Part shown: positions 1 to 7,021 of the stretch, piece by piece
Layout: each line of letters starts with the position of its first letter
Position numbering within the stretch: position 1 is the stretch's first letter
Source: Akkermansiaceae bacterium
GTDB taxonomy: Bacteria; Verrucomicrobiota; Verrucomicrobiia; Verrucomicrobiales; Akkermansiaceae
Reading direction: 5' to 3'
Assembly (NCBI GenBank): GCA_017857425.1
Contig: JAFMDE010000004.1
Coordinates: 1 to 34,194 of the forward strand
Length of the DNA: 34,194 nucleotides
The notes under the pieces: generated by a model
What the model was told of the DNA's origin: nothing
The model's input: the letters and a program-made list of their open reading frames with translations, nothing else
The model's database searches: none
Made by a program: the position numbers and the translations under genes

Positions 1-797
1 TGCGTGGATTTACTCAGGACGACGCCCACCTATTCTGCACACCAGACCAGGTGGCGGAAGAAGTGCAGGAGTGTCTGGGTTTGGTGAAAACTGTGCTGCA
101 GACGCTTGGTATGGAGGATTACAGTGTGCGTCTTTCTCTGCGTGATCCTGATAGTGATAAATACGTAGGTGATGCTGCCAACTGGGATAAGGCCGAGGCT
201 GCCCTGCGTCAGGCCGTGCAAACACTGGGTGTGGACTACATCGAGGAAGAAGGCGAGGCCGCGTTTTACGGGCCAAAAATCGACTTTGTGGTCAAGGATG
301 TCATCGGCCGTGACTGGCAACTGGGCACCGTTCAGGTCGACTACAATCTCCCCGAGCGTTTTGACCTGACTTACATTGGGTCTGACAACAAACCGCACCG
401 TCCGGTAATGATCCACCGAGCTCCGTTTGGTTCGTTGGAGAGGTTCGTTGGCCTTCTCATTGAGCATTTCGAAGGCAAGTTTCCAACCTGGCTTGCGCCT
501 GAGCAGGTGCGTGTATTGCCGATCTCTGAGAAATTCAATGAGGCAGCTGATGAAGCAGTCAAATTGCTCTCTAATGCTGGAGTTAGGGTTTCCTGTGATC
601 GTAATGCTGACAAGGTTGGTGCTAAGATTCGCCTTGCCAGATTGGATCGTGTGCCTTATATGCTGGTCATCGGAGCGCGGGAAGCTGAAAGCGGCACCGT
701 CTCTGTGAGGCACCGAGATCGGGATGATCTAGGTTCCATGCCACTTAATGAATTTGTTTCAAACATCCAAACGGAAATTGCCAGTCGGTCACTCTAG
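1..797 (+). CDS. thrS: Threonine-tRNA ligase, C-terminal part (5' end outside window)
   Basis: This enzyme charges tRNA-Thr with threonine in the cytoplasm. The frame is open from base 3 to the TAG at 795-797, giving 264 residues: the end of the class II catalytic core plus the anticodon-binding domain. Near the window start is RGFTQDDAH, typical of ThrRS motif 2. The MIHR stretch carries the histidine that serves as a zinc ligand in E. coli ThrRS, and [16 protein letters not shown] is class II motif 3. The following [10 protein letters not shown] begins the anticodon-binding domain. The N-terminal editing part cannot be judged. infC follows on the same strand after about 160 bases, a common bacterial arrangement. 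Identity is very secure. Confidence 0.97.
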   Translation, partial: RGFTQDDAHLFCTPDQVAEEVQECLGLVKTVLQTLGMEDYSVRLSLRDPDSDKYVGDAANWDKAEAALRQAVQTLGVDYIEEEGEAAFYGPKIDFVVKDVIGRDWQLGTVQVDYNLPERFDLTYIGSDNKPHRPVMIHRAPFGSLERFVGLLIEHFEGKFPTWLAPEQVRVLPISEKFNEAADEAVKLLSNAGVRVSCDRNADKVGAKIRLARLDRVPYMLVIGAREAESGTVSVRHRDRDDLGSMPLNEFVSNIQTEIASRSL

Positions 798-831
798 TAT
801 GACGATGAGATTGGTCATACCTTGATTGCCC

Positions 832-865
832 TGCCGCATGGATTATTTTTCCGGCATATTTTTGA
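832..865 (+). terminator. Candidate weak hairpin with T-run between thrS and infC
   Basis: TGCCG (832-836) pairs with CGGCA (852-856) across a 15-base loop, and a T-rich run follows at 857-863. A second small inverted repeat, TATGAC (798-803) with GTCATA (814-819), sits directly after the thrS stop. The stem is short and the loop long, so it could be a weak terminator, a leader structure for infC, or chance. Confidence 0.25.
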
Positions 866-945
866 CTACCACACGTTCCAATGACGTGAGTCTTGGTAAG
901 CATTATTACGGTGCTGCCACCCCATACTAAAACCCCTAACTAACC

Positions 946-961
946 AAAGGAGAACACCATA
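946..961 (+). promoter_or_regulatory. Strong Shine-Dalgarno and AUA start of infC
   Basis: AAAGGAG (946-952), a 6-base spacer, then ATA (959-961). Most genes in this window have no recognisable Shine-Dalgarno, so this site stands out. It fixes the infC start because no ATG, GTG, TTG or CTG lies in the open frame between the upstream TAA (941-943) and the ATG at 1001. Confidence 0.8.
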
Positions 962-1612
962 GCTAAGTCTAAGAAAAAACCATTCCGTCCACGTCGTGAC
1001 ATGACACGTGTCAACGAACGTATCCGTGCACCCAAAGTGCGTGTTGTATATGAAGATCAGCAACTCGGAGTAATGAGTTCGCGTGAAGCCGTGGAAAAGG
1101 CGAAAGCCGTCGGTATGGATCTTGTGGAGGTTGCACCAAACGCTAGCCCGCCAGTGTGCCGTGTTTGCAACTACGGAAAATACAAATACGAACAGGCAAA
1201 GCTGAAAAAGAAGTCGCCTAAAACCGTCAATAAGATCAAGGAGATTAAGCTCCGCGTCGGTACGGATACACACGACTACAACATCAAGCTTGCTCGCGCT
1301 GAGCAGTTCCTCGATGAGGGCAATAAAGTTCGCGTTCGTCTTCAGTTCCGTGGTCGGGAAAATGCTCACCGTGAAATTGGATTTGAGGTGCTGCAAAAAG
1401 TGGCTCTAGATCTCAAAGAAATAGCCAATGTCGATCAGCAGGCTCGCCTTGCTGGACGTGCTGTTAACATGATGCTTTCACCACTGCCCAAAGAGCAGCG
1501 TAAGCGTAAGTTCTACCTCAGCCACGGCAATCTTGTTGATCCTGATGATGAGGGTGATGAGGATGTTGAGTTTGATGATGATGACTCTGGCGCACCCGAA
1601 GGTGAGCAGTAG
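959..1612 (+). CDS. infC: Translation initiation factor IF-3, AUA start codon
   Basis: IF3 binds the 30S subunit, keeps it apart from 50S, and rejects non-AUG start codons. The protein (217 residues from this start) has the IF3 N domain (VNERIRAPKVRVV, residues 16-28), a lysine-rich linker, and the C domain (RVRLQFRGREN). A strongly acidic tail of about 22 residues is rich in Asp and Glu. The first in-frame ATG is at 1001 and would remove 14 basic residues. In the open frame between the TAA at 941-943 and that ATG, the only start-like codon is ATA at 959-961. It sits 6 bases behind AAAGGAG (946-952), a strong Shine-Dalgarno. E. coli infC uses AUU for autoregulation, so AUA here probably does the same job. 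rpmI and rplT do not follow; a HAD gene does. Confidence 0.93.
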   Translation: MAKSKKKPFRPRRDMTRVNERIRAPKVRVVYEDQQLGVMSSREAVEKAKAVGMDLVEVAPNASPPVCRVCNYGKYKYEQAKLKKKSPKTVNKIKEIKLRVGTDTHDYNIKLARAEQFLDEGNKVRVRLQFRGRENAHREIGFEVLQKVALDLKEIANVDQQARLAGRAVNMMLSPLPKEQRKRKFYLSHGNLVDPDDEGDEDVEFDDDDSGAPEGEQ

Positions 1613-1649
1613 TCTGATCATTTTCTGCTAAGATTTAGTTGCTGACACT

Positions 1650-2312
1650 GTGTCGCGTCTTCTCCTTTTTGATATCGACTGTACCCTGATTGATACAGGA
1701 GGTGCAGGGATGGCGGCATTAAAGCAGACAGCTTGCGATCTGTTTGGGGCGGAAGGCCCCGAGCTTGACTTGGCGGGCAGCACGGACTGGGGAATTGTCC
1801 GTGGCATGCTTGAGCATTTTGAGAGCGACATAGAGCTCGAGGAATTCTACCGAGTTTATTTACAAAAGCTCTCACCCAACTTGGCATCGTTTGCGGGGAA
1901 AGTACTCCCAGGGGTTACCTCGCTTCTGGATGATATTGCCGACTCTGATGCCGTTTTAGGATTGTTGACTGGCAATATTGCACAGGGGGCCAAGGCGAAA
2001 ATCGACCACTATGGCTTAGCTGGATATTTCTCGATCGAGGTTGGTGCCTATGGTGATGACCATCACGATAGAAATCAGCTTGGGCCAGTTGCGCTCGAGC
2101 GTGCTAGTTCCAAGCATGGAATTGATTTTCAAGCAGAGCAGTCGGTGGTGATTGGCGATACCCCTAAAGACATTGCCTGTGGTCAGGCGATGGGAGCCGC
2201 AACCCTGGCTGTCGCAACGGGGCGATTTTCGATAGCAGAGCTTGAAGGTTTTGGCGCGGATCTCACTGTAGCAGATTTATGTGACCCGCGGGTGCGATCA
2301 TTTTTACAGTAG
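1650..2312 (+). CDS. HAD-superfamily hydrolase, phosphoglycolate-phosphatase-like
   Basis: This is a probable cytoplasmic small-molecule phosphatase of 220 residues, normal for the Gph/beta-phosphoglucomutase-like HAD group. Motif I is FDIDCTLIDT (residues 7-16) with the nucleophile Asp8 and acid/base Asp10; the residue after Asp10 is Cys instead of the usual Gly. Motif II is LLTGN, and motif IV is VVIGDTPKDIACG, with the metal-binding Asp. Between motifs I and II lies an all-helical cap of the C1 type. The start is a GTG at 1650 without a clear Shine-Dalgarno. It begins 37 bases after infC and may be cotranscribed. The substrate cannot be told; phosphoglycolate is the family default. Confidence 0.85.
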   Translation: MSRLLLFDIDCTLIDTGGAGMAALKQTACDLFGAEGPELDLAGSTDWGIVRGMLEHFESDIELEEFYRVYLQKLSPNLASFAGKVLPGVTSLLDDIADSDAVLGLLTGNIAQGAKAKIDHYGLAGYFSIEVGAYGDDHHDRNQLGPVALERASSKHGIDFQAEQSVVIGDTPKDIACGQAMGAATLAVATGRFSIAELEGFGADLTVADLCDPRVRSFLQ

Positions 2313-2335
2313 TTGAGCTGCGGGTTGCAGATCAC

Positions 2336-2364
2336 AAAAAAAGGCACGGCGAGTGCCGTGCCTT
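2336..2364 (-). terminator. Intrinsic terminator of the HMA selenoprotein gene
   Basis: A perfect 10-bp stem, AAGGCACGGC (2341-2350) with GCCGTGCCTT (2355-2364), encloses a 4-base loop. On the minus strand it is followed by a run of seven T. It begins 26 bases after the second stop codon (2390-2392) of the HMA gene, not after the internal TGA at 2564-2566, so the transcription unit extends to the second stop. It may also act weakly on the plus strand for the HAD gene. Confidence 0.88.
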
Positions 2365-2389
2365 CCTATTTGTTGATAATGATCAATAA

Positions 2390-2722
2390 CTACTTGGTGA
2401 CTGAGGCGCCGAAGCCGGCATCTTTGACTGCTTTGACCAAGTCCTTATCAGAAACACTGCTTTTGGCGGTGACTACCGCTGAGTCAGGCATGCTTACTGC
2501 GGCTTTAGAAACTCCTTCAACCCCTTCAAGTGCGGACCGCACTTTATTAACGCAACCCACGCCTCAGGTCATGCCTGTGATTTTAAGATTTACCGTTTTT
2601 GTTTCCTCATCTTCGGCTTTGACTTCATGAGGTGTCTTAGTGGGCAGCTCTACTGCTGCTACAGTGCCAATAGGAAGCGCTGCTAGGGCACCGAGTGCCA
2701 TTAGTTTTTGAATAGTTTTCAT
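2390..2722 (-). CDS. Exported HMA-domain protein with in-frame UGA, predicted selenoprotein
   Basis: A MerP/CopZ-like heavy-metal-associated protein, probably periplasmic. From the ATG at 2720-2722 it begins with a basic, hydrophobic signal peptide (MKTIQKLMALGALAALPIG) with a likely cleavage at the VAA site, then a charged linker. The HMA domain reads KITGMT-TGA-GVGCVNKVRSALEGVEGV, with the in-frame TGA (2564-2566) as codon 53 and Cys57. It continues through SKAAVSMPDSAVV to a normal HMA end, VKAVKDAGFGASV, and stops at TAG (2390-2392). The product is 110 residues counting residue 53. HMA domains carry GMTCxxC, and a known variant carries GMTCxxGC, so TGA replaces exactly the first metal-binding cysteine. 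A SECIS-like hairpin follows. TGA is a normal stop in other genes here. A frameshift is excluded because the frame is intact; a Cys-to-stop mutation remains possible. Confidence 0.82.
2528..2544 (-). promoter_or_regulatory. Candidate bacterial SECIS stem-loop
   Basis: On the minus strand the RNA AAGUGC-GGUCC-GCACUU forms a perfect 6-bp stem, with one more possible G-C pair inside the loop. The apical GU lies 26 nt after the UGA. Bacterial SECIS elements have a G at the start of a small apical loop about 16-37 nt after the UGA. The E. coli fdhF element has the similar core GCAGGUCUGC. The hairpin lies wholly within the coding sequence, as bacterial SECIS elements do. Confidence 0.75.
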
Positions 2723-2759
2723 GTTTATTGTTGTTGGTTTAGGTTGAAGCAAAAATCGC

Positions 2760-2781
2760 TTACCCGTAAATGCACGGGTAA
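2760..2781 (-). promoter_or_regulatory. Inverted repeat upstream of the HMA selenoprotein gene
   Basis: TTACCCGT (2760-2767) and ACGGGTAA (2774-2781) form a perfect 8-bp inverted repeat with a 6-base spacer, 38 bases upstream of the ATG at 2722. It may be an operator for a metal- or redox-sensing regulator, or an mRNA leader hairpin. A second short palindrome, ATGTTAACAT, lies at 2794-2803. Confidence 0.45.
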
Positions 2782-2879
2782 TACATAATCAACATGTTAA
2801 CATAGGCAGTATTTCTACTGGATGCAAACGGGAAAATCCAGAGGTCAAGCTAACCAGCTGTTTGATGCTAATGCTAATG

Positions 2880-4148
2880 CTAACCCTGCGTTTTTCCTGC
2901 GGCTGCGGTGCCGGCGAGATGCCCTGTTGTCCAGGCATTTTGGAAGTTGAAGCCACCGGTAATGCCATCGATATCGAGAACCTCACCAGCAAAGTAGAGG
3001 CCAGGGGTGATTTTGCTCTGCAGGGTCGTCATATTGACGTCATTGAGTTTCACTCCGCCGCAGGTGACAAACTCGTCCTTGTTGATGCTTTTTCCTAAAA
3101 CCTCAAACTGACCGCCGATCAGCTCTTGACTGAGGCGTCGAATGTTCTCCTTGCTGAGTTGTGACCAGATGCAGTCATCAGCTATGCCAGAGGCTATACA
3201 GAGGCGCTTCCAAAGACGCTTGGGAAAATGCTCAAAGGGTGCTCTGCCGCATACCTTGCGTTTGCCATGATGGCTACGTTCTTGATTGAGGGTTTGGGCA
3301 ACATTGACATCCGGTAGCCAGTTGATGCTGACTGTGAATTGATAATTGAGCTGGTGCAGGTGACGCGCACCCCAAGCTGAGAGCTTGAGAATACCAGGTC
3401 CACTAAGGCCATGATGAGTAATCAGCAGAGGGCCCTTGGCCTGTAACTTGATGCCCATAAGTGACACCGAGGCATTGGCTACGGATACCCCAGCGAGAGA
3501 TTCAAGACGATCATCGTCAATATTGAAGGCAAAGAGGGAGGGGACATTGGGCACTAGCTCATGACCGAGGGACTCGCTTAAGCGTGCTCCAGATGCAAGA
3601 CGGGTTCCGCCAGTGGCAAGAAGGAGAGATCGGGTCTTGAGCTTTTCTCCTGTATTGGTTGTGACGGTAAAAACGGTGTCGCCAATAGTATCTGGAACGT
3701 CATCAGCCTCGTCAGCGGTAACCGAAACTACAGCGGTTGATGTTTTGAGGATAACGCCCGCTTTTTGAGCAGAGCTCTGAAGGCAGTCGATGATGGTCTG
3801 GGAGCTGTCTGTGGTGGGAAACATTCTGCCATCGGCTTCGGTCTTGAGCTCAACACCGTGCTCTTGGAACCAGTTGACGGTATCCTGAGCTCCCCAGCGG
3901 TGAAAGGGGCCGATCAATGATTTGCCGCCTCGTGGGTAATGTTCTGTCAGAGCTTTGGCTTCAAAGCAGGCGTGGGTGACATTGCAGCGACCGCCGCCAG
4001 AGATCTTGACCTTGCCAAGAGTATGGGCTGTTTTTTCAAGAATCAGCACAGCTGCTCCAGGTGCTTTTTCAGCACAGGTGATTGCGGCAAAAAAGCCGGC
4101 GGCACCACCGCCGATGACCACCAGATCCCAGGGGTCTTGATTAGACAT
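2880..4148 (-). CDS. HI0933/YhiN-family FAD flavoprotein
   Basis: A cytoplasmic FAD-binding oxidoreductase of the HI0933 (YhiN/BaiN) family; the in vivo reaction is not settled for most members. The 422 residues match the family's usual 400. An N-terminal Rossmann site, VVIGGGAAGFFAA (residues 10-22), binds FAD. The family hallmark KISGGGRCNVTH follows at about residue 50. Near the C-terminus, GLYFAGEVLDIDGITGGFN and NAWTTG form the second conserved FAD block. The start ATG (4146-4148) overlaps the end of the upstream 155-residue gene by 8 bases, implying translational coupling. It is the last gene of a run from abcF at 6856. Family call is secure, function is not. Confidence 0.92.
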   Translation of the reverse strand: MSNQDPWDLVVIGGGAAGFFAAITCAEKAPGAAVLILEKTAHTLGKVKISGGGRCNVTHACFEAKALTEHYPRGGKSLIGPFHRWGAQDTVNWFQEHGVELKTEADGRMFPTTDSSQTIIDCLQSSAQKAGVILKTSTAVVSVTADEADDVPDTIGDTVFTVTTNTGEKLKTRSLLLATGGTRLASGARLSESLGHELVPNVPSLFAFNIDDDRLESLAGVSVANASVSLMGIKLQAKGPLLITHHGLSGPGILKLSAWGARHLHQLNYQFTVSINWLPDVNVAQTLNQERSHHGKRKVCGRAPFEHFPKRLWKRLCIASGIADDCIWSQLSKENIRRLSQELIGGQFEVLGKSINKDEFVTCGGVKLNDVNMTTLQSKITPGLYFAGEVLDIDGITGGFNFQNAWTTGHLAGTAAAGKTQG

Positions 4149-4608
4149 CTTCTTCTAGCTCAAACTCGGCCCAGCCTACGGACTCGTTCAGGGCAGCTAC
4201 GGAATCGTGTATCAGTAAATCAAGATCGGGTTCTTGGCCTTCGCTGTTGAAGCCGAGGAGGGGGCCGCCATGCTCTACTTCTGGAGGATCTTTATCGATG
4301 CCTGAGTGCCGCACGTAAAACCAATCGAGAATGCCCTCGCCTGTATCTGGTAGCCATTGAACGATGAGCTCGATGGTGGCAATGGGGTCTTCGTCACCGA
4401 GTTCACGTTGATTGCTCATGTCTTCCTCATCACAGTCGATGCCCGCGATTACTTCAAGCTGGGTGTCGTCTTTGTGTTCACCGAGAGAAGATTCGATTTT
4501 TTGGAAAACAGCATCTTTTGGGGAAATGATTCTCATGCCTGAAGGGTTGTTGAGGGCGGCAGCTTTGGCAAGGAGATAGCGAGTAGACTTTGTCTGTTTT
4601 GGGTGCAC
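4141..4608 (-). CDS. Hypothetical acidic protein (155 aa)
   Basis: Not recognised. The protein is acidic, with stretches such as GIDCDEEDMSNQ and a C-terminus FELEEDV, and has no signal peptide or membrane segment. The motif IELIVQWLPDTGEGILDWFY suggests a compact folded core. The GTG at 4606-4608 gives the full length; an ATG at 4534-4536 (MRIISPKD) would give 131 residues, and neither has a clear Shine-Dalgarno. It overlaps the flavoprotein by 8 bases and follows another small acidic gene by 25 bases, so it is probably part of the abcF operon. A real gene is likely because of the tight overlap and the length of the open frame. Confidence 0.6.
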   Translation of the reverse strand: MHPKQTKSTRYLLAKAAALNNPSGMRIISPKDAVFQKIESSLGEHKDDTQLEVIAGIDCDEEDMSNQRELGDEDPIATIELIVQWLPDTGEGILDWFYVRHSGIDKDPPEVEHGGPLLGFNSEGQEPDLDLLIHDSVAALNESVGWAEFELEEDV

Positions 4609-4633
4609 TGGATGGATTCAGATGCTGAGTAAA

Positions 4634-4933
4634 TCAGTCTAATCTAAATTCGCCTTCTTCGTCAGATCCCATCCAGCCAAGTTTGCCGAAGGCGGAGAGG
4701 ATCTGCATGTTGATGTCATCGCCATCATCCTCGGCATGTTCGACGGTGGCAGAGCTGGCCAAACCACGCATGGATTCGATGCTGATGACCGTTTGCTTGC
4801 CCGGGAAAGTAATCCAGTCACCCCAGTCTTTTTTCTCGTGCTTGGGCTCGAGCTTCTTGCTGCGGAGTGCAAGGATCACTTCGGTAATACTTGCAGGGGG
4901 CTCCATATCGGGCAGGTGAACGCGGGTTTCCAT
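4634..4933 (-). CDS. Hypothetical acidic protein (99 aa)
   Basis: Not recognised. From the ATG at 4931-4933 (METRVHLPDMEPP) it is a small soluble protein with a KKDWGDWITFPG segment, a SIESMRGLASS segment and an acidic C-terminal half ending MGSDEEGEFRLD. The frame is open upstream to a TTG at 4967-4969, but the methionine is the more plausible start. It begins 39 bases after the abcF stop and is followed 25 bases later by another acidic protein, so the two may form a linked pair. No function is suggested. Confidence 0.6.
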   Translation of the reverse strand: METRVHLPDMEPPASITEVILALRSKKLEPKHEKKDWGDWITFPGKQTVISIESMRGLASSATVEHAEDDGDDINMQILSAFGKLGWMGSDEEGEFRLD

Positions 4934-4972
4934 GAGTTGATTATATAAGGGTGGGGCTAAGTTTGCCAATAA

Positions 4973-6856
4973 CTAGGGAGCTTCGGAGGCTGTTTTGATA
5001 GCCTCAAGTTCTTCCCAGCGGCTGTAGAGCTTGGGAACCTTCGCCTTGGCTTCGTTGAGCTCAGTTTCTAGGGCTTGCCAGTTGTCACCGTGTTTTTCGT
5101 AGAAGTCCGGAGCGTTGAACTGAGCCTCTAGCTGGGCGAGGGTTTGCTCGGCGGCGAGGATGTCTTCCTCGATGGTTTCGAGCTCCTTTGCCTCAGCCCA
5201 CTTAAGTTTACGCGGGCGTTCTTTACGCTCTGGCTTCTTACTTGTTGGATTGCTTTTATAAAGCTTGCTGGTGGCGGCACGGGCGGCTTTTTTTTCTAAG
5301 TAGTAATCGTAGTTACCCACTTGGTAGTCGACGACGCCATCACCCTCGAAGGCCAAGATGTCTGTGCACACGCGGTTGAGGAAATAGCGATCATGGCTGA
5401 CGACAATCACACTGCCCTTGAATGCGAAGAGGGCTTCTTCGAGTAGTCTGAGTGTATTGAGGTCGAGATCGTTGGTGGGCTCGTCCAATACAATAACATT
5501 ACCGCCCTTTTTGAGGATTTTCGCGAGCATCACGCGGCTGCGCTCGCCACCACTGAGTAGTCCGATTTTGGTGTTGATCCGTTCTTCGGTGAACAGGAAA
5601 CGTCTCAAGTAGGCGCGCAGGCCAATGGTTTCCTTGCCGAGCTGCACATTTTCTTGGCCTTCGCCGACTTCTTCGAAAACCGATTTGTCGTCATCGAGTA
5701 GGAGGCGGTTTTGGTCAATGAAGTTGATGTCGGTCTTCATTCCAATATCGACCTTACCCTGCAGGGGTTCGAGCTGGCCGAGCATGATATTGAGCAGGGT
5801 GGATTTACCCATGCCGTTGCGGCCGACAATGCCGAGCCGTTGACCACCTTCGATTTTTAGACTGACATTAGAAAATAGCCATGGCCCGTCATTGTATGCC
5901 ATACCGACATCCTCGACCTCAATGATTTTGTTGCCCAGCTTAGGAGGGGCGGGGATAATGAGATCGACGTCGAGTTCTTGCTCGGGAGCTTTCTGATCAG
6001 CAACTTCAAAATAGCGATCCATGCGGTCCTTTGCCTTGGTCGATCGGGCCTTGGGGCCTCGCCGTACCCATTCGAGTTCACGACTCAGAAAGCGTTGGCG
6101 TTTGTGCTCATTCCTGGCATCAGCCATGTCACGTTCAGCCCGTGAGAGCAGGTAATCGGTATAATTTCCTTGGTAGCTGTCACACTTTCCTTGTCGGATT
6201 TCCACGATGCGTGTGGCGATGCGATCGAGGAAATAGCGGTCGTGTGTAACAAAGAGGCAGGTGCCAGTGTAACGAGCGAGAAATTTTTCCAACCACTCGA
6301 TGGACTCGGTGTCGAGGTGGTTAGTCGGTTCGTCGAGGATTAGGAAATCAGGTTTTGCGAGCAGCGCCCGGCAGAGTGAGACACGTCGTTTTTCACCACC
6401 GGAAAGAGTACCTACGATGCGCTCGGCATCAGGTGCATGCAGGTGGGATAGCAGGGTGGTTGCGCGGTGTTCGAGGTCCCATCCCTCGAGGTGGGTGATT
6501 TCATCAAGCACCTCAGCGCTGCGGTCGCTATCGGCTGGGATGGTTTCATATTCGTTAATCAGGTCGAGGGTGTACTGAGCGCCGGCCAGCACGTTATCAT
6601 AGACGTTAGCCTCATCATTGAGTTCGAAATTCTGCGGCAGATAGCCGGTGACGAGTCCTCGTTTGCAGTTCACCTCACCGCTGTCACCTACAGCTTCACC
6701 CGCAAGGATTTTTAAGAAGGTAGATTTACCACAGCCGTTCCTGCCTACCAGGCCGATGCGGTCACCTTTCTGGATGGCGAGAGTGGCGCCATCGAGTACG
6801 GTGTGTGAGCTATAGCTGACGCAGAGTTCGCTGGCGCTGACGATGGAATCGGACAT
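4973..6856 (-). CDS. ABC-F family ATPase, Uup-like, with C-terminal coiled coil
   Basis: A soluble twin-ATPase of the ABC-F class, which act on ribosomes rather than in membranes. Two ABC domains are visible, with Walker A GRNGCGKST and GRNGMGKST, signatures LSGGEKRRVSL and LSGGERSRVML, and Walker B ILDEPTNHLD and VLDEPTNDLD. Between them lies a charged linker rich in Arg (RELEWVRRGPKAR). A C-terminal coiled-coil domain (ELETIEEDILAAEQTL, then NAPDFYEKH) is characteristic of Uup rather than EttA. I start at the ATG at 6854-6856 (627 residues); an in-frame GTG three codons upstream is possible. It faces rapA across a 165-base divergent region and heads a four-gene run. Uup proteins bind branched DNA and ribosomes; the exact role is unknown. 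Confidence 0.93.
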   Translation of the reverse strand: MSDSIVSASELCVSYSSHTVLDGATLAIQKGDRIGLVGRNGCGKSTFLKILAGEAVGDSGEVNCKRGLVTGYLPQNFELNDEANVYDNVLAGAQYTLDLINEYETIPADSDRSAEVLDEITHLEGWDLEHRATTLLSHLHAPDAERIVGTLSGGEKRRVSLCRALLAKPDFLILDEPTNHLDTESIEWLEKFLARYTGTCLFVTHDRYFLDRIATRIVEIRQGKCDSYQGNYTDYLLSRAERDMADARNEHKRQRFLSRELEWVRRGPKARSTKAKDRMDRYFEVADQKAPEQELDVDLIIPAPPKLGNKIIEVEDVGMAYNDGPWLFSNVSLKIEGGQRLGIVGRNGMGKSTLLNIMLGQLEPLQGKVDIGMKTDINFIDQNRLLLDDDKSVFEEVGEGQENVQLGKETIGLRAYLRRFLFTEERINTKIGLLSGGERSRVMLAKILKKGGNVIVLDEPTNDLDLNTLRLLEEALFAFKGSVIVVSHDRYFLNRVCTDILAFEGDGVVDYQVGNYDYYLEKKAARAATSKLYKSNPTSKKPERKERPRKLKWAEAKELETIEEDILAAEQTLAQLEAQFNAPDFYEKHGDNWQALETELNEAKAKVPKLYSRWEELEAIKTASEAP

Positions 6857-7021
6857 GCGCGGCACTATACGTAGGGATGGCGTCTTGTCATGCTTTTTGC
6901 CAATACAAGTGCTCTACAGCTGCATGCAAGAGCATGATGAGCCCATGAAGTGGATACGGCAAATGGCATATGAATAGCTTGCAGGATTAGCATGGAGATG
7001 TAGTCTGCGCCGCCTCGACCG
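6857..7021. promoter_or_regulatory. Divergent intergenic promoter region between abcF and rapA-like gene
   Basis: The 165 bases must hold promoters for both directions. On the minus strand a TATAGT -10-like hexamer (6864-6869) lies only 7 bases from the abcF ATG, so the message may have a very short leader. No clear -35 and -10 pair or operator was identified for the plus strand. Confidence 0.35.

Noticed and set aside
1001-1612. ATG at 1001 as the infC start
   Set aside because: It removes 14 basic residues that fit an IF3 N-terminus, has no Shine-Dalgarno, and an ATA with a strong SD lies upstream in frame.
2390-2722. UGA read as Trp or Gly through a changed genetic code
   Set aside because: UGA acts as a normal stop in several genes here (RapA-like gene, menA, menE) and tryptophan is encoded by TGG.
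2564-2752. Reading the HMA gene as a 62-residue truncated protein ending at TGA (2564-2566), with a TTG start at 2752
   Set aside because: The downstream frame encodes the rest of a normal HMA domain and ends at a TAG just before a strong terminator, so truncation is less likely than recoding. ATG at 2722 begins a clean signal peptide.
2818-2841. CTGGAT-ATCCAG inverted repeat as a terminator for the abcF-flavoprotein operon
   Set aside because: The 6-bp arms lie around a 12-base loop and no T-run follows.
2865-2882. Tandem ATGCTA repeat (three copies) at the flavoprotein 3' end
   Set aside because: It is only 18 bases and overlaps the stop codon. It shows no link to a mobile element or other structure.
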